Assembly (NCBI GenBank): GCA_016124615.1
Contig: WGNF01000013.1
Span: 1-54,125 of the forward strand
Source: Paracoccaceae bacterium
GTDB lineage: Bacteria > Pseudomonadota > Alphaproteobacteria > Rhodobacterales > Rhodobacteraceae
DNA: 54,125 bases
Direction of reading: 5' to 3'
The notes below the pieces were generated by a model. It made no database searches. It saw nothing but the letters and a program-made list of their open reading frames with translations, and had not been told where the DNA came from. How positions within the stretch are numbered: position 1 is the stretch's first letter; every line of letters starts with the position of its first letter. A program made the translations under genes and the position numbers. This document shows, piece by piece, positions 32,012 through 43,687 of this stretch.

Positions 32012-32907
32012 TGCCCCGCCTTTGCTCCGAAATTGGATGATCCACCCGCCCCGTCGGCCGCGCGGGAAACCCCGCTGCCCCGGAAAATCTGCACATCCGG
32101 CGCGGCGATCACCGGCGCTGGCGCCGCCGCGGTAACCGCAGCCACCACGGGCGCCGGGTCGCTTTGCCCCGCAGAGGTCAAATCACGGGTCGTGATCGGC
32201 CGGTCATCCAGCACGATCTCGTTTCCGGCCCCGCCCCTCGGCGCCGCGCTGAGCGAGAGCGACAGCGTTCCGACCTGCACCGCAAGGGCGATCATCTTGG
32301 CGCCGTCCGGCGTAACCTCCAGCGTCACGGTCTTGGGAACCGCAGTGCCGGGCTTGCCCGTCTCATTCGTGTTCTGATCGGTCGCCACCACACGAATGTT
32401 CTGCAAGATCGTGCGGCTTGCATCGGCGCCATTGTCCATCTTGTACGAGAGAAGCACATCGACAAAATCGCCACGGGTCAGCAGACCCGCCACCGAGGTT
32501 TGCGGATTGACGGCAATGGCGATGGCGCGCATCCCCGGCGCCAGCAACGCCGCGGTTTCCGTTGTGGGCGGCTGGACATCCGCCAGAACGATCGGCGCCC
32601 CGGCGGCGACGCCGTGAACCACCATCTGCCCCGGCAGCTTCGCCCGCACCGGCGAATTCGCCGCGATATAGTCCGGCGGCAGCCCCGCGGCAGCCTGGTT
32701 CGATATGTCCAGATCTTGCGTCTGGACGATTGCGCCCTCGGTCAGCGCGTGCCGGGCAACCAGCACAGAAACCTGGGGAACCGCAGTGGTCGCTGGCGGC
32801 GTAACCGCCAGCGGCTGTTCATGAGGCCGGTTCGCTGCATAGAGCCACGTAACAGCCGCGGCCCCGACGAGAGATACCGTGAGGATGGCGACTGTGCGGA
32901 ACATCAT
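32008..32907 (-). CDS. cpaB: CpaB/RcpC pilus assembly protein
   Basis: A 299-residue protein anchored by an N-terminal helix (FRTVAILTVSLVGAAAVTWL). A SAF domain follows (SVLVARHALTEGAIVQTQDL, SPVRAKLPGQMVVHGVAAGA), then the RcpC domain (MRAIAIAVNPQTSVAGLLTR, GDFVDVLLSY). The last 60 residues are Ala/Pro-rich and extended. Known to act in the periplasm with the secretin. It begins at the base where the flp gene ends. Confidence 0.92.
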   Translation of the reverse strand: MMFRTVAILTVSLVGAAAVTWLYAANRPHEQPLAVTPPATTAVPQVSVLVARHALTEGAIVQTQDLDISNQAAAGLPPDYIAANSPVRAKLPGQMVVHGVAAGAPIVLADVQPPTTETAALLAPGMRAIAIAVNPQTSVAGLLTRGDFVDVLLSYKMDNGADASRTILQNIRVVATDQNTNETGKPGTAVPKTVTLEVTPDGAKMIALAVQVGTLSLSLSAAPRGGAGNEIVLDDRPITTRDLTSAGQSDPAPVVAAVTAAAPAPVIAAPDVQIFRGSGVSRAADGAGGSSNFGAKAGH

Positions 32908-33131
32908 CAGCCGCCAGACGTAGGTGCAGTCAAGCAGTCAGTGCCGCCCAACGCAGTGCAGACGGTTGAGAACTCGCCCTGTGCAGCGAGTCCGAGGTTA
33001 CCGACGACCACGACCAGCACGGCCGCGATCAAAGACACCATCAGCCCGTACTCGATTGCCGTGGCGCCGGACTCGTCTTTGCGGAACCGCGAGGCCATTC
33101 TGGCGGCGGCACCAATCAGTCTGAGAATCAT
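32907..33131 (-). CDS. flp: Flp major pilin
   Basis: A 74-residue prepilin. The cleavage motif is in ESGATAIEYGLMVSLIAAVL: cut after the Gly, with Glu at position 5 and Tyr at position 6 of the mature pilin, as in Flp pilins. The mature part is a hydrophobic helix plus a short tail with two cysteines (VCTALGGTDC) that could form a disulphide. First gene of the operon; its promoter must lie in the 167-bp gap before the gene at 33299. Confidence 0.93.
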   Translation of the reverse strand: MILRLIGAAARMASRFRKDESGATAIEYGLMVSLIAAVLVVVVGNLGLAAQGEFSTVCTALGGTDCLTAPTSGG

Positions 33132-33298
33132 TGATCTACCCCTTTGGTTCGACGTCCTGCCTCACAATGTTGCGAAAGTGCCGTGAGGTGGTGATAGAAA
33201 ATTACGTCGTCTGGCACCAACATCGCAAGTAAAAGTTGTGCCGTGGATCTATGATACCACTACAATCAGACGAAGGTACGAGACATAGTTTTGCCATA

Positions 33299-33826
33299 TT
33301 ATTGACCGTCAAGGGCGTATTTCTGCCACAATTGGCCCATCCGCATCAGGATCAGATTGATACTTTGCTGCGTGACGGGCAGACGCAGACCATTGCGACC
33401 GACCTTTACCCCGGCTGCGGCATCAACCGCGCAATAGACCTGAAGCGACGAATCGAGCGGCACGAACAGCACCCGCCGAACCACCAGATCCGGACCGATC
33501 GCGGCGGCGTCGATCACGCCGATCGGGCGCCCAAACCGCCCAAACAACAATTTCCCGTGAAAGAATGTGCTGTTTACCGCCAAATCGGCGTCAAATCCCA
33601 GGGTGGCAGCGCTCGGCTGATCACGCTCGCCGCCCGCTGCCCTGCGGATGCATTGCAGGTGCATCCCGCCCACGGTGCCGGTTGTCCGCTGGACGCGTGT
33701 CGCGCTTGGCGCCGCACTCCCGACGCCGGTCCAGAAGCATGAAGCGAGCCAGACCAGCGCCAAAACAAATGTGTCGAAAATCTGTCTACGCAGAAGAATC
33801 CGCGGGTCCCGTCGCCCCCCGCCCAT
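33299..33826 (-). CDS. Exported protein sharing the C-terminal domain of the glycine-rich proteins
   Basis: A 175-residue protein with a signal peptide (IFDTFVLALVWLASCFWTGV, cleavage near GSAAPSA) and a domain of about 120 residues: MHLQCIRRAAGGERDQPSAA, FHGKLLFGRFGRPIGVIDAA, AIGPDLVVRRVLFVPLD, VKVGRNGLRLPVTQ. GRPIGVI, IGPDLxV and VGRNGxRLPxx are also found in the protein at 17361-18164, but here the glycine-rich repeats are absent. It lies just upstream of flp on the same strand, which links this protein family to the pilus locus. Function unknown. Confidence 0.7.
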   Translation of the reverse strand: MGGGRRDPRILLRRQIFDTFVLALVWLASCFWTGVGSAAPSATRVQRTTGTVGGMHLQCIRRAAGGERDQPSAATLGFDADLAVNSTFFHGKLLFGRFGRPIGVIDAAAIGPDLVVRRVLFVPLDSSLQVYCAVDAAAGVKVGRNGLRLPVTQQSINLILMRMGQLWQKYALDGQ

Positions 33827-34309
33827 CCTGCCTCCGCCGTTGAGCCTGTATCGTCCTTACGGCCGAATCGATGTATTTCATACTAAAGTTTTACGCCCGC
33901 TCCGGAAGCATTAGAACAAATTTTCATCCTCACGGTTGCAAACATCTAGGGTGCGGCATGTTTGTCGCAGATCGCGAATCACCGCCGGTCCGGTTGATCG
34001 CACCAAAGAACGACACTCCGGAAGGAAGATTTGACGACGCGCGGGCCGTGTCACCGCGCCCCCCTGCCCTGCCATTCAGCCCGGATTCATCGGCAGATGG
34101 AGTGTGATATCGTCCGTGCACGCCGCCACCGTTGCAAAATGCAACGAAGGCCGTCGCGCAACCGGCGATGCCCGGCGTCGGCGCCCATCCTGGGATGCCA
34201 GATTTGCAACGCGGCGACCTCCGGCAGTCGAACAGCGCTGTTCCCGCCCCAAGGATCGCTGGAAAGGCCGATAAAGTCGGTGGCCCCTGCCCAGCCCCTG
34301 CGAGTGGAA
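33827..34309. other. Intergenic region, nothing firmly recognised
   Basis: 483 bp between the exported-protein gene and the MaoC-like gene. The part near 33860-33960 is AT-richer than the surroundings and may hold the promoter of the minus-strand gene at 33826. Frames crossing the rest resemble degenerate coding noise; no repeat or RNA gene stands out. Confidence 0.45.
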
Positions 34310-34777
34310 CTACGCGCCCGGCCCCGCCGTGTCGGGGCGCCGAAACACCAGAAGCCGGGCGGTAAGCGCCTGCAGGACGTCCCCGTCCTGATTCAGCGTT
34401 GCGACCTGCACCGTGACAATTCCGCGATCCGGCTTCGATCGCGACGGCCGGATTTCCAGAACCTCTGCCGTCACCCGCAGAACGTCGCCCGGCCGCGTCG
34501 GCCTTGGCCACGAGAGGTCGCCGCCCGCACCGATGATGCCCCCGGCGATCGGCAGCGTGCTGGTGACCAGCAAGCGCATCGTGAGGGCGGCGACATGCCA
34601 GCCGCTCGCCGCCAGCCCGCCAAAGAAGCTGCGGGCGGCGGCCTCTTCATCCAGGTGAAAGGGCTGCGGGTCGAATTCGGCGGCAAAGGCCTTGATCTGA
34701 TCCGTATCGACATTGTGGGTGTCGCTGGCGAAGCATTGCCCCACGGCGAGATCCTCGAAATAAAGCGGGTCTTGCAT
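34310..34777 (-). CDS. MaoC-like hot-dog-fold dehydratase/hydratase
   Basis: A 155-residue protein from the ATG at 34777 with GAGGGATACG upstream. The MaoC-type pattern is clear: YFEDLAVGQCF, then DTDQIKAFAAEFDPQPFHLD with the catalytic Asp and His, and ARSFFGGLAASGWHVAALTM. It continues with DLSWPRPTRPGDVLRVTAEV. Single-domain members hydrate enoyl-CoA or similar acyl thioesters; the natural substrate cannot be read here. It seems to stand alone, followed upstream by a small gene of unknown role. Confidence 0.88.
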   Translation of the reverse strand: MQDPLYFEDLAVGQCFASDTHNVDTDQIKAFAAEFDPQPFHLDEEAAARSFFGGLAASGWHVAALTMRLLVTSTLPIAGGIIGAGGDLSWPRPTRPGDVLRVTAEVLEIRPSRSKPDRGIVTVQVATLNQDGDVLQALTARLLVFRRPDTAGPGA

Positions 34778-34817
34778 CGTATCCCTCCTCTGCCCGGGCC
34801 CCCATCCGGCCGTCTGC

Positions 34818-35066
34818 TTACCGGCAGGGATCACTTTCAATCCGCGCCCGGATCATCTGCGTCAAGGCCGTCACATACTCTCTTGGCAGGCCAAAATAGT
34901 GGGCGATTTCGGCATCGGTCAGGCCGAGATCGATGAAGCAGGCAAGCGTGGCCTCCGGCATCGGGCCAAGTGCCTCGGGGACCCTGCGCCCGGCGCAGAA
35001 ACCCCGGCCCGCTTCGCGCGGCAGGAAGGTCACCTTGCCCGGCATTGTCAGGACGGTCGGCATCAT
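34818..35066 (-). CDS. Small hypothetical protein, 82 aa
   Basis: Starts at ATGATG (35066) with GGAGGAACGCGC upstream. The C-terminal half contains a plausible helix-turn-helix, FIDLGLTDAEIAHYFGLPRE, followed by YVTALTQMIRARI. It could be a small DNA-binding protein. It precedes the MaoC-like gene by 40 bp on the same strand. Not recognised. Confidence 0.6.
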   Translation of the reverse strand: MMPTVLTMPGKVTFLPREAGRGFCAGRRVPEALGPMPEATLACFIDLGLTDAEIAHYFGLPREYVTALTQMIRARIESDPCR

Positions 35067-35247
35067 GCGCGTTCCTCCGCAGCCATTGCTCTGGTTTCAA
35101 AGATAGAGCCTCGGGCAGAATGAAGAATGTTCGCGATCAAAGTGTGATGGCCTCGGCGGCCACTTGCCGCCCACCGGCGGCGAACCGCCGAGACGGGTGC
35201 CATGACCCGCGCCACCAACTGGTCGATGTTGCCCGTGGATGGCCGGA

Positions 35248-38337
<3,090 letters not shown>

Positions 38338-38353
<16 letters not shown>

Positions 38354-38751
38354 TCCATCCCCCAGAACGTTTCCAGCCCCGCGCGCACGCGGGCAATGTC
38401 GGTGTCGGTCCCGGCCAGCTCGAAACGATAGAGCGCCGGGACGTGGCATTTACTGGCAATCACCTCGCCCGCGCAGGCGAAGAGGTGGCCGAAATTCCGG
38501 TTGCCGCTGGCGATCACGCCGCGCAGCAGGGCCCGGCGCGCCGGGTCGTTCAGAAAGCGGATCACCGGCTTCGCCACCGCGCCCTGCCCCAAGCCGTCAG
38601 CATAGGTCGGGGTCATCAGGACAAAGGGGCCGGTCGGCACCGGCATCGGCTCCGCAGGACGGATCGGGATACGGTCGGCGGGCAGGCCCAGCCTTGCAAC
38701 AAAGCGCGCCGTATTGCCCGAAGCCGAAGAAAAATAGACCAGACCGCCCAT
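38338..38751 (-). CDS. nrdI: NrdI flavodoxin-like protein
   Basis: A 137-residue protein with the NrdI start [20 protein letters not shown] (FMN phosphate loop), [20 protein letters not shown] and [20 protein letters not shown]. NrdI supplies oxidant for building the Mn(III)2-tyrosyl cofactor of NrdF. It is between nrdH (22 bp upstream) and nrdE (overlapping). Length normal. Confidence 0.93.
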
Positions 38752-38773
38752 CGCCGCACCCGATCCGCCGCCC

Positions 38774-38995
38774 TCAGGACAAGCGGCCGATCATGTCGGG
38801 GCGAAAGCCCGCCCAATGCGCCTCGCCCGCCACGACCACGGGGGCCTGGCGATAGCCCAGCGACATCACCCGCTCCATCGCCTCGGCGTCTTCGGTCAGA
38901 TCAACGAGGCTATAGGCGATGCCCTTGGCATCCAGCGCGCGGGTGGTGGCGGTGCATTGCACGCAGGCCGGTTTGGAATAGACGGTGATGGTCAT
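38774..38995 (-). CDS. nrdH: NrdH glutaredoxin-like protein
   Basis: A 73-residue redoxin: [20 protein letters not shown] has the CVQC active site, followed by [20 protein letters not shown] and [20 protein letters not shown]. The GFRPDM end is typical of NrdH, which is reduced by thioredoxin reductase and reduces NrdE. The start at 38995 is preceded by GGGGAC; a start 15 bases earlier is possible. First gene of the operon, about 105 nt downstream of the riboswitch. Confidence 0.93.
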   Translation of the reverse strand: MTITVYSKPACVQCTATTRALDAKGIAYSLVDLTEDAEAMERVMSLGYRQAPVVVAGEAHWAGFRPDMIGRLS

Positions 38996-39100
38996 GCCCA
39001 GTGTCCCCATTCGTTCTGTCGCCGCGGGAACAGGCTGGCCGGGCGGGTCTTTCCCACCTGAACCACGCCCCCGCGCCCGCCGCACGGTTTCGTCTGCTTC

Positions 39101-39272
39101 GTGTCAGGCAGGTCTCCTGGCTTCGCGGGTCGGGGCTCGGCTGACCTTCCCGGGAATGCCCCAGTGGTCTTTCAGCTTCGCTCGCCGCTTACAGTTGCGG
39201 GGGCAGCGCCGGATTTGGCCTTTCGGCCGCACCGGCTTCCCTTTTCACCCCCGAGTCACCCCGAGGGAACCT
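39101..39272 (-). promoter_or_regulatory. Cobalamin (B12) riboswitch upstream of nrdHIEF
   Basis: Read on the minus strand, the conserved elements appear in order: GGGAAGCCGGTG, then the B12-box region GCCCCCGCAACTGTAA, CCACTGGG, GGGAAGG, and AGCCAGGAGACCTGCC. All consensus blocks of the adenosylcobalamin riboswitch are present. Control of a B12-independent class Ib reductase by B12 is known in other bacteria: when cobalamin is abundant and a B12-dependent class II enzyme can work, nrdHIEF is shut off. The region between it and nrdH is GC-rich and should hold the expression platform. Confidence 0.95.
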
Positions 39273-39304
39273 TGACCCCACGATTAGACAATCTTGAGCT
39301 GAGT

Positions 39305-39322
39305 ATGTCAATATATTGTGTC
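39305..39322. promoter_or_regulatory. NrdR-box-like palindrome
   Basis: On the minus strand TGACACAATATATTGACA, with a perfect CAATATATTG centre, resembles the known NrdR box (ACAC-ATATAT-GTGT type). It lies about 30 bp upstream of the 5' end of the riboswitch, where the nrdHIEF promoter should be. Only one box is seen, whereas NrdR usually binds two, so the second may be degenerate. Confidence 0.6.
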
Positions 39323-39417
39323 AGCTATTCGGCCGCGATCTTCTTCGACGGCGGTGGCGGGGAGGCGACGGCAACATCCTCGCCGTCGCCAGAAGCGTGT
39401 TGCGGTCCAGGTACGCC

Positions 39418-40329
39418 TCAGCCCTCAGCTGCTGCCGCGGGCCGCGAATAGTCCATCTGCGTCAGATCCTCGATCAATCCCGGGCCTGTCGGTTGCCAGC
39501 CAAGGCGCGCGCGGGTCAGTGCGCTGGAGGCCGGAAGGTCCATTCCTGCGAACATCCCGAGCCATCCGAAATGCCCCGGCGCCTCTTCCGGCGTGAGGGA
39601 GGTCACCGGCACACCAAGACCGGCGCCGACCACCGCGGCGATGTCACGAACCAGCATGCCTTCCTCGGCAACGGCATGGTAGCGCGCGCCCGGCCGCGCA
39701 TTGTCGAGCGCCAGTTGGTAGAGCTTCGCCACATCGAGCACATGGGCCGCTGGCCAGCGGTTGCCGCCATCACCGACATAGGCCGCCACGCCCTTCTCTC
39801 GCGAAATCTCGACAAACGGGGTGATGAGGCCCTGCCGCGCCGTGTCATGGACCTGCGGAAGCCGCATCACCGAGACGTTCACACCCGCTTCGAGCAGGGC
39901 ATTGCCCGCCATCTCCGACGCGGCGCGCGGATTGGGGTGATCCTTGTTGAACACGTCCTCGGTGGCGGGCTGGCGGTTGCCGGGATCGCCCATCCCGGTG
40001 CCCGAGGTGATGATCAGCGGGCGATCAGAGCCTTTGAGCACCGAGCCCAGGGCCGCGATCACCCGCCGGTCCTTTTCGCAATTGGCGACAAAATTCGCGA
40101 AGTTGTGGTCGAAGGCGGTGTGGATCACCGCATCCGCCTGCGCGGCGCCCGCGCGGAGGCTGTCCAGATCCTCCAACGTGCCGCGGTGCGCCTGCACACC
40201 CGCCGCCGCGAGGGATGCCGCGCCGCGGTCGGACCGCGTCAGACCGAGCACCTGGTGACCGGCGCCGAGCAATTCGGGCACGATGCGGGACCCGATGAAG
40301 CCGGTCGCGCCTGTCAGAAAAACGAGCAT
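39418..40329 (-). CDS. NAD(P)-dependent epimerase/SDR-family oxidoreductase
   Basis: A 303-residue atypical short-chain dehydrogenase from the ATG at 40329 behind GGAGGATATCCC. The Rossmann start is MLVFLTGATGFIGSRIVPEL; later LIITSGTGMGDPG and the substrate-side ENVF/NKDHPNPRAASEMAG segment. The usual YxxxK is not obvious, so it may be one of the NmrA- or reductase-like members. It is divergent from the XRE regulator at 40428, which probably controls it. The substrate is unknown. Confidence 0.85.
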   Translation of the reverse strand: MLVFLTGATGFIGSRIVPELLGAGHQVLGLTRSDRGAASLAAAGVQAHRGTLEDLDSLRAGAAQADAVIHTAFDHNFANFVANCEKDRRVIAALGSVLKGSDRPLIITSGTGMGDPGNRQPATEDVFNKDHPNPRAASEMAGNALLEAGVNVSVMRLPQVHDTARQGLITPFVEISREKGVAAYVGDGGNRWPAAHVLDVAKLYQLALDNARPGARYHAVAEEGMLVRDIAAVVGAGLGVPVTSLTPEEAPGHFGWLGMFAGMDLPASSALTRARLGWQPTGPGLIEDLTQMDYSRPAAAAEG

Positions 40330-40427
40330 GGGATATCCTCCGTTATTGCCTGCAAGCACATGTCGGCATAAGCTTCTTCCGGGTAAAGTAGTGACTTTAT
40401 CATGGTATAATTCACAACAGGCTTGCC

Positions 40428-41285
40428 ATGCCCGTCGACACCAGCAGCACACTCGGCAGCTTTCTGCGGGATCGGCGCAGTCGGCTCGATCCCGCCTCGT
40501 TCGGCTTCAAGGCCGGGCGTCGGCGCACCCCCGGCCTGCGCCGGGAAGAGGTTGCGCAGCGCGCCAACATCAGCCCGACCTGGTATACATGGCTGGAGCA
40601 GGGCCGCGGTGGCGCGCCCTCGGCTGATGTGCTCGACCGCATCGCCGCCGGGCTGATGCTGACCGGGCCAGAGCGCGAGCATCTCTTCCTGCTCGCCTTC
40701 GGGCACCGCCCCGAGCCGCGCTACACCGGCGGCGGGGGCATCACGCCCCGGCTGCAGCACGTGCTCGACGCGATGCCGACCAGCCCGGCGATCATCAAGA
40801 CCGCGACATGGGACGTCGTGGCCTGGAACGCGGCGGCGGCGACGGTGCTGACCGACTATTCCCAGCTTCCGCCAACGCAGCGCAACATCCTGCGCCTGAT
40901 GTTTTCCGACTCGCGCGTGCGGGCCGCCCAGGAGGACTGGCTTGGCGTCGCCCGCTTCGCGGTCGGGGCGTTCCGGGCCGATGCCACGCGCGCCGGCGCA
41001 TCGGCCGAGATCACCCAACTCGTCGAGGAACTTTCCCGGATGAGCCCGGAATTCGAGGCGCTCTGGCGGGCCAACGACATCGCGAGCCACGGCGAGGGGA
41101 TCAAACGCCTCCGCCACCCCGAGATCGGGTTGCTCGAGCTGGAATTCTCTACCTTCGCGGTCGAAGGGCGGCCCGATCTGACCATGTTGGTCTACAACCC
41201 CGCCACCAGCGAAACCGCGGCGCGCATCAGATCCCTCATCACCGCGCGGGCCAACCAACCCGCGGCCCCGGGCCAGCGAGAGTAA
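40428..41285 (+). CDS. XRE-family regulator with MmyB-like ligand-binding domain
   Basis: A 285-residue regulator. The N-terminal helix-turn-helix region has the typical GRRRTPGLRREEVAQRANIS, then PTWYTWLEQGRGGAPSADVL. From about residue 110, PTSPAIIKTATWDVVAWNAA and the WLGVARFAVGAFR / GLLELEFSTFAVEG segments match the MmyB-like PAS-type ligand-binding domain. Such proteins usually repress a divergent oxidoreductase gene and respond to small molecules; here the neighbour is the SDR gene at 39418-40329, with a 98-bp shared promoter region. Confidence 0.9.
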   Translation: MPVDTSSTLGSFLRDRRSRLDPASFGFKAGRRRTPGLRREEVAQRANISPTWYTWLEQGRGGAPSADVLDRIAAGLMLTGPEREHLFLLAFGHRPEPRYTGGGGITPRLQHVLDAMPTSPAIIKTATWDVVAWNAAAATVLTDYSQLPPTQRNILRLMFSDSRVRAAQEDWLGVARFAVGAFRADATRAGASAEITQLVEELSRMSPEFEALWRANDIASHGEGIKRLRHPEIGLLELEFSTFAVEGRPDLTMLVYNPATSETAARIRSLITARANQPAAPGQRE

Positions 41286-41317
41286 CCAGGGAAGCCCCTC
41301 CCCCGGCTCGGAAGCAA

Positions 41318-42658
41318 TCAACCGTTGCCGATGATCCTGCGCGTGCTGAGCGATATGGTCACCTTGTCGGTGCGCGACTGGGCAAGGCCCAAGGCCCCGA
41401 CGGTGTGATAGCCGATGGCCAGATGATCCGGCGTCACGTCGACGCGAAGGTAGCCGTAGTCGCGGTCGTTGTATTTCTCCAGCCTCAGACCCTTGGCGTT
41501 GACCTTCGGGTCGGCGTCGAGATAGCTCACATCGGTGCCAAAGCCGGGCTCGTCGCGGCTGCCCTTGTGCGACCAGACCAGCTGGTTGACGTGATGGCCG
41601 CCATCGCCGCAGACGATGAAGGGCACCTGATGCTCCCCCTCGCCCATGTCGATCACGCGGGTGTAGCGCTGGTAGTTGTGCGCGTGGCCGGACAGGACGG
41701 CGTGGGGATAGAGGCCGACGCGGGCGCAGATCTCGTCGATCTGGGCCAGCATGGCGATTGAAGACCCATGCGTCGCTGGCGCCTCGCCCAGCTGGGAATA
41801 GCTGAACGGCGGGTGGTGAACGGCCAGCAGCACGGCGCCATTGTACTTTTCGTCCCTGACCTTCGTAAGTTGGGCTTCCAGGAAGGCGAGTTGCAGATCA
41901 GGCACCGCCTCCCAGCGCCCACCCTCGGAGGAGATGACACCGGGATCCTCCAGCGCGTTGGAAAAAAGGCCGATGACGCGGGCAAAGGGCATGTCGAGGG
42001 CGAAATAGACACCGGGCGCCGTTGTCGCGGTGCGGTGGAGCGAGCCCGCATCCACCGAGACCTCGGGCGTCTCGACGCAGAAATTGCGCATGAAGACGTC
42101 GAGCGGACGCTCTTGCTCTGGCGTGCCGGGGATGACGAAGCTGTCGTGATTTCCGGGGATAGCGATGATCGGGGCGGGATAGTTGCGGAACGGCTCGTAG
42201 AACTGGTCATAGTAATATTTCGCCTCGCCGAAATTATAGACCACGTCGCCGAGGTGGTAGAGGAAGGACGGCCGATTGGCCGCGTCGTTGCCACGGCAAT
42301 CGGCGGTAAGCTGGTCGGCGACGGCGACCTCGTGTTCATAGACCTTGCCGCCGGACACCGCCCCGGAATCGCCGATGACGTGGAAGACGATGCGGCCAGC
42401 CTTGCGGATTTCCTCCTCCACATCGGCGCCGCGCTCGCCGTAGGCCTCCGCCAGCGGATAGAGGCCGTCGGGATCAAGCCGCGAGGCGGGAAAGCCCACG
42501 ACCTGGGTCTTCAGCAGCTTCTCGACCGCGTCATAGGTCTTCGAGTCGCTCTTGTGCGGAACCGCGAAGCCGGTCGGGTCTGGCAAAACATTAGATTCGT
42601 TGAAGATCGGCTCGTGAAAGACCGGGTTCGGCATCTTGCGCGGGGATGAGGGGGCCAT
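41318..42658 (-). CDS. Calcineurin-like metallophosphoesterase
   Basis: A 446-residue cytoplasmic protein, start ATG at 42658 behind ACAGGAGGAACGC. The dimetal motifs are complete: HVIGDSGAVSGG (D), LYHLGDVVYNFGEA (GD), AIPGNHDSFV (GNHD), LAVHHPPFSYSQ (H) and VLSGHAHNYQRYT (GHxH). The C-terminal 100 residues form a small beta-domain (YGYLRVDVTPDHLAIGYHTV). There is no signal peptide, unlike secreted purple acid phosphatases. Its substrate is unknown; it stands alone between convergent and unrelated genes. Confidence 0.92.
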   Translation of the reverse strand: MAPSSPRKMPNPVFHEPIFNESNVLPDPTGFAVPHKSDSKTYDAVEKLLKTQVVGFPASRLDPDGLYPLAEAYGERGADVEEEIRKAGRIVFHVIGDSGAVSGGKVYEHEVAVADQLTADCRGNDAANRPSFLYHLGDVVYNFGEAKYYYDQFYEPFRNYPAPIIAIPGNHDSFVIPGTPEQERPLDVFMRNFCVETPEVSVDAGSLHRTATTAPGVYFALDMPFARVIGLFSNALEDPGVISSEGGRWEAVPDLQLAFLEAQLTKVRDEKYNGAVLLAVHHPPFSYSQLGEAPATHGSSIAMLAQIDEICARVGLYPHAVLSGHAHNYQRYTRVIDMGEGEHQVPFIVCGDGGHHVNQLVWSHKGSRDEPGFGTDVSYLDADPKVNAKGLRLEKYNDRDYGYLRVDVTPDHLAIGYHTVGALGLAQSRTDKVTISLSTRRIIGNG

Positions 42659-42736
42659 GCGTTCCTCCTGTGGCGTCAACGCAGGATCCTAAACCCGGAA
42701 TGCAACCTGAGCGTGAACGTCGGTCGACTTCGGGCC

Positions 42737-43516
42737 CTACCGCAAGAGCTGGTCGAGCGCGGGCAGGCTTCCAAGGCCCGCCCCGGCGATCAGAACGTAG
42801 GACACCCACCGGAAGCTGGCATCGCCCGTCCGGTGAAAGAGCATCGCGCCCAGCCGCAAGCCAAGTGCATAGGCGACCCCCGCCGACAGGCACAGCGGCA
42901 GAAGCCGCCATGTGAACAGCCCGCTCAAGCCGTAGCTCATGATCGTGATGAGTGTTGAAACGGCAAAGTAGGCAACAATGTTCGCGCGGATAAAGTCCCG
43001 GGGCTCGGTGCCCCCGAGCCAGTAGGCGATGACCGGCGGCCCCCCTGCCCCGGCGCAGCCGGAAAAGATGCCGGACATCACACCGACAAGAACCGTCGCG
43101 GCAGGGCGTGGGCGGCCGTGGTAGCGCCAGCCAGAGATCAGCAGCATCAGGAGCACGCAGACAGCGCCCGCGATGAACCATCGCACCGTGATCTGGTCAA
43201 GCCGCACAAGGGCCGCGGTGCCGAGCGGGATCCCGAGCACCGCCCCGGCCGCCATGATGAACACCCGCGCCTTGTCCGCCTTTTTCCAAGCGTCGCGCAA
43301 CAGCGACAGGGCGGCAACCGCATCAATGATCAACAGCAGCGGCGCGGCGACTTGCGGGCCGATCATCGCACTTGCGAGCGGCATGAAGATAAGGGCGGCT
43401 CCGAAGCCCGAGAAGCCACGCGACAGCCCCGCCACGAGGGCAACGATGAGGAGGAACGCGAGTTGTGGCGCCGGAAGGCCCCCAGACAGGGCCGCTGGCA
43501 AAGACGAGATCTGCAT
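42737..43516 (-). CDS. TauE/SafE-family membrane permease
   Basis: A 259-residue membrane protein with about eight helices, start ATG at 43516. It carries the two TauE/SafE repeats: FLLIVALVAGLSRGFSGFGA with MPLASAMIGPQVAAPLLLII, and the second GVMSGIFSGCAGAGGPPVIA. The family exports sulfite, sulfoacetate or related anions. It is divergent from a LysR regulator at 43688, which is likely its controller. Intact and normal length. Confidence 0.92.
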   Translation of the reverse strand: MQISSLPAALSGGLPAPQLAFLLIVALVAGLSRGFSGFGAALIFMPLASAMIGPQVAAPLLLIIDAVAALSLLRDAWKKADKARVFIMAAGAVLGIPLGTAALVRLDQITVRWFIAGAVCVLLMLLISGWRYHGRPRPAATVLVGVMSGIFSGCAGAGGPPVIAYWLGGTEPRDFIRANIVAYFAVSTLITIMSYGLSGLFTWRLLPLCLSAGVAYALGLRLGAMLFHRTGDASFRWVSYVLIAGAGLGSLPALDQLLR

Positions 43517-43687
43517 GTCTTCATGTCCCCTCGGCAGGTCTTGCGAAAAAGACCCGCCGCCACAGCGCGGGGTCATTCTCGAACAGAACGGCGTCAAGCA
43601 TCGTCACTCCCTTCCATCCACTTGCCGCAAGCTAGCCCGGCATTCATACTGGTTCGAGCTGTAGTTTTGCCCAGAAGGCATGCAAGA

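Noticed and set aside
33211..33227. TGGCAC-N5-TCGC, a possible sigma-54 promoter
   Set aside because: It points rightward where only antisense sequence follows; the flp and upstream genes run leftward.
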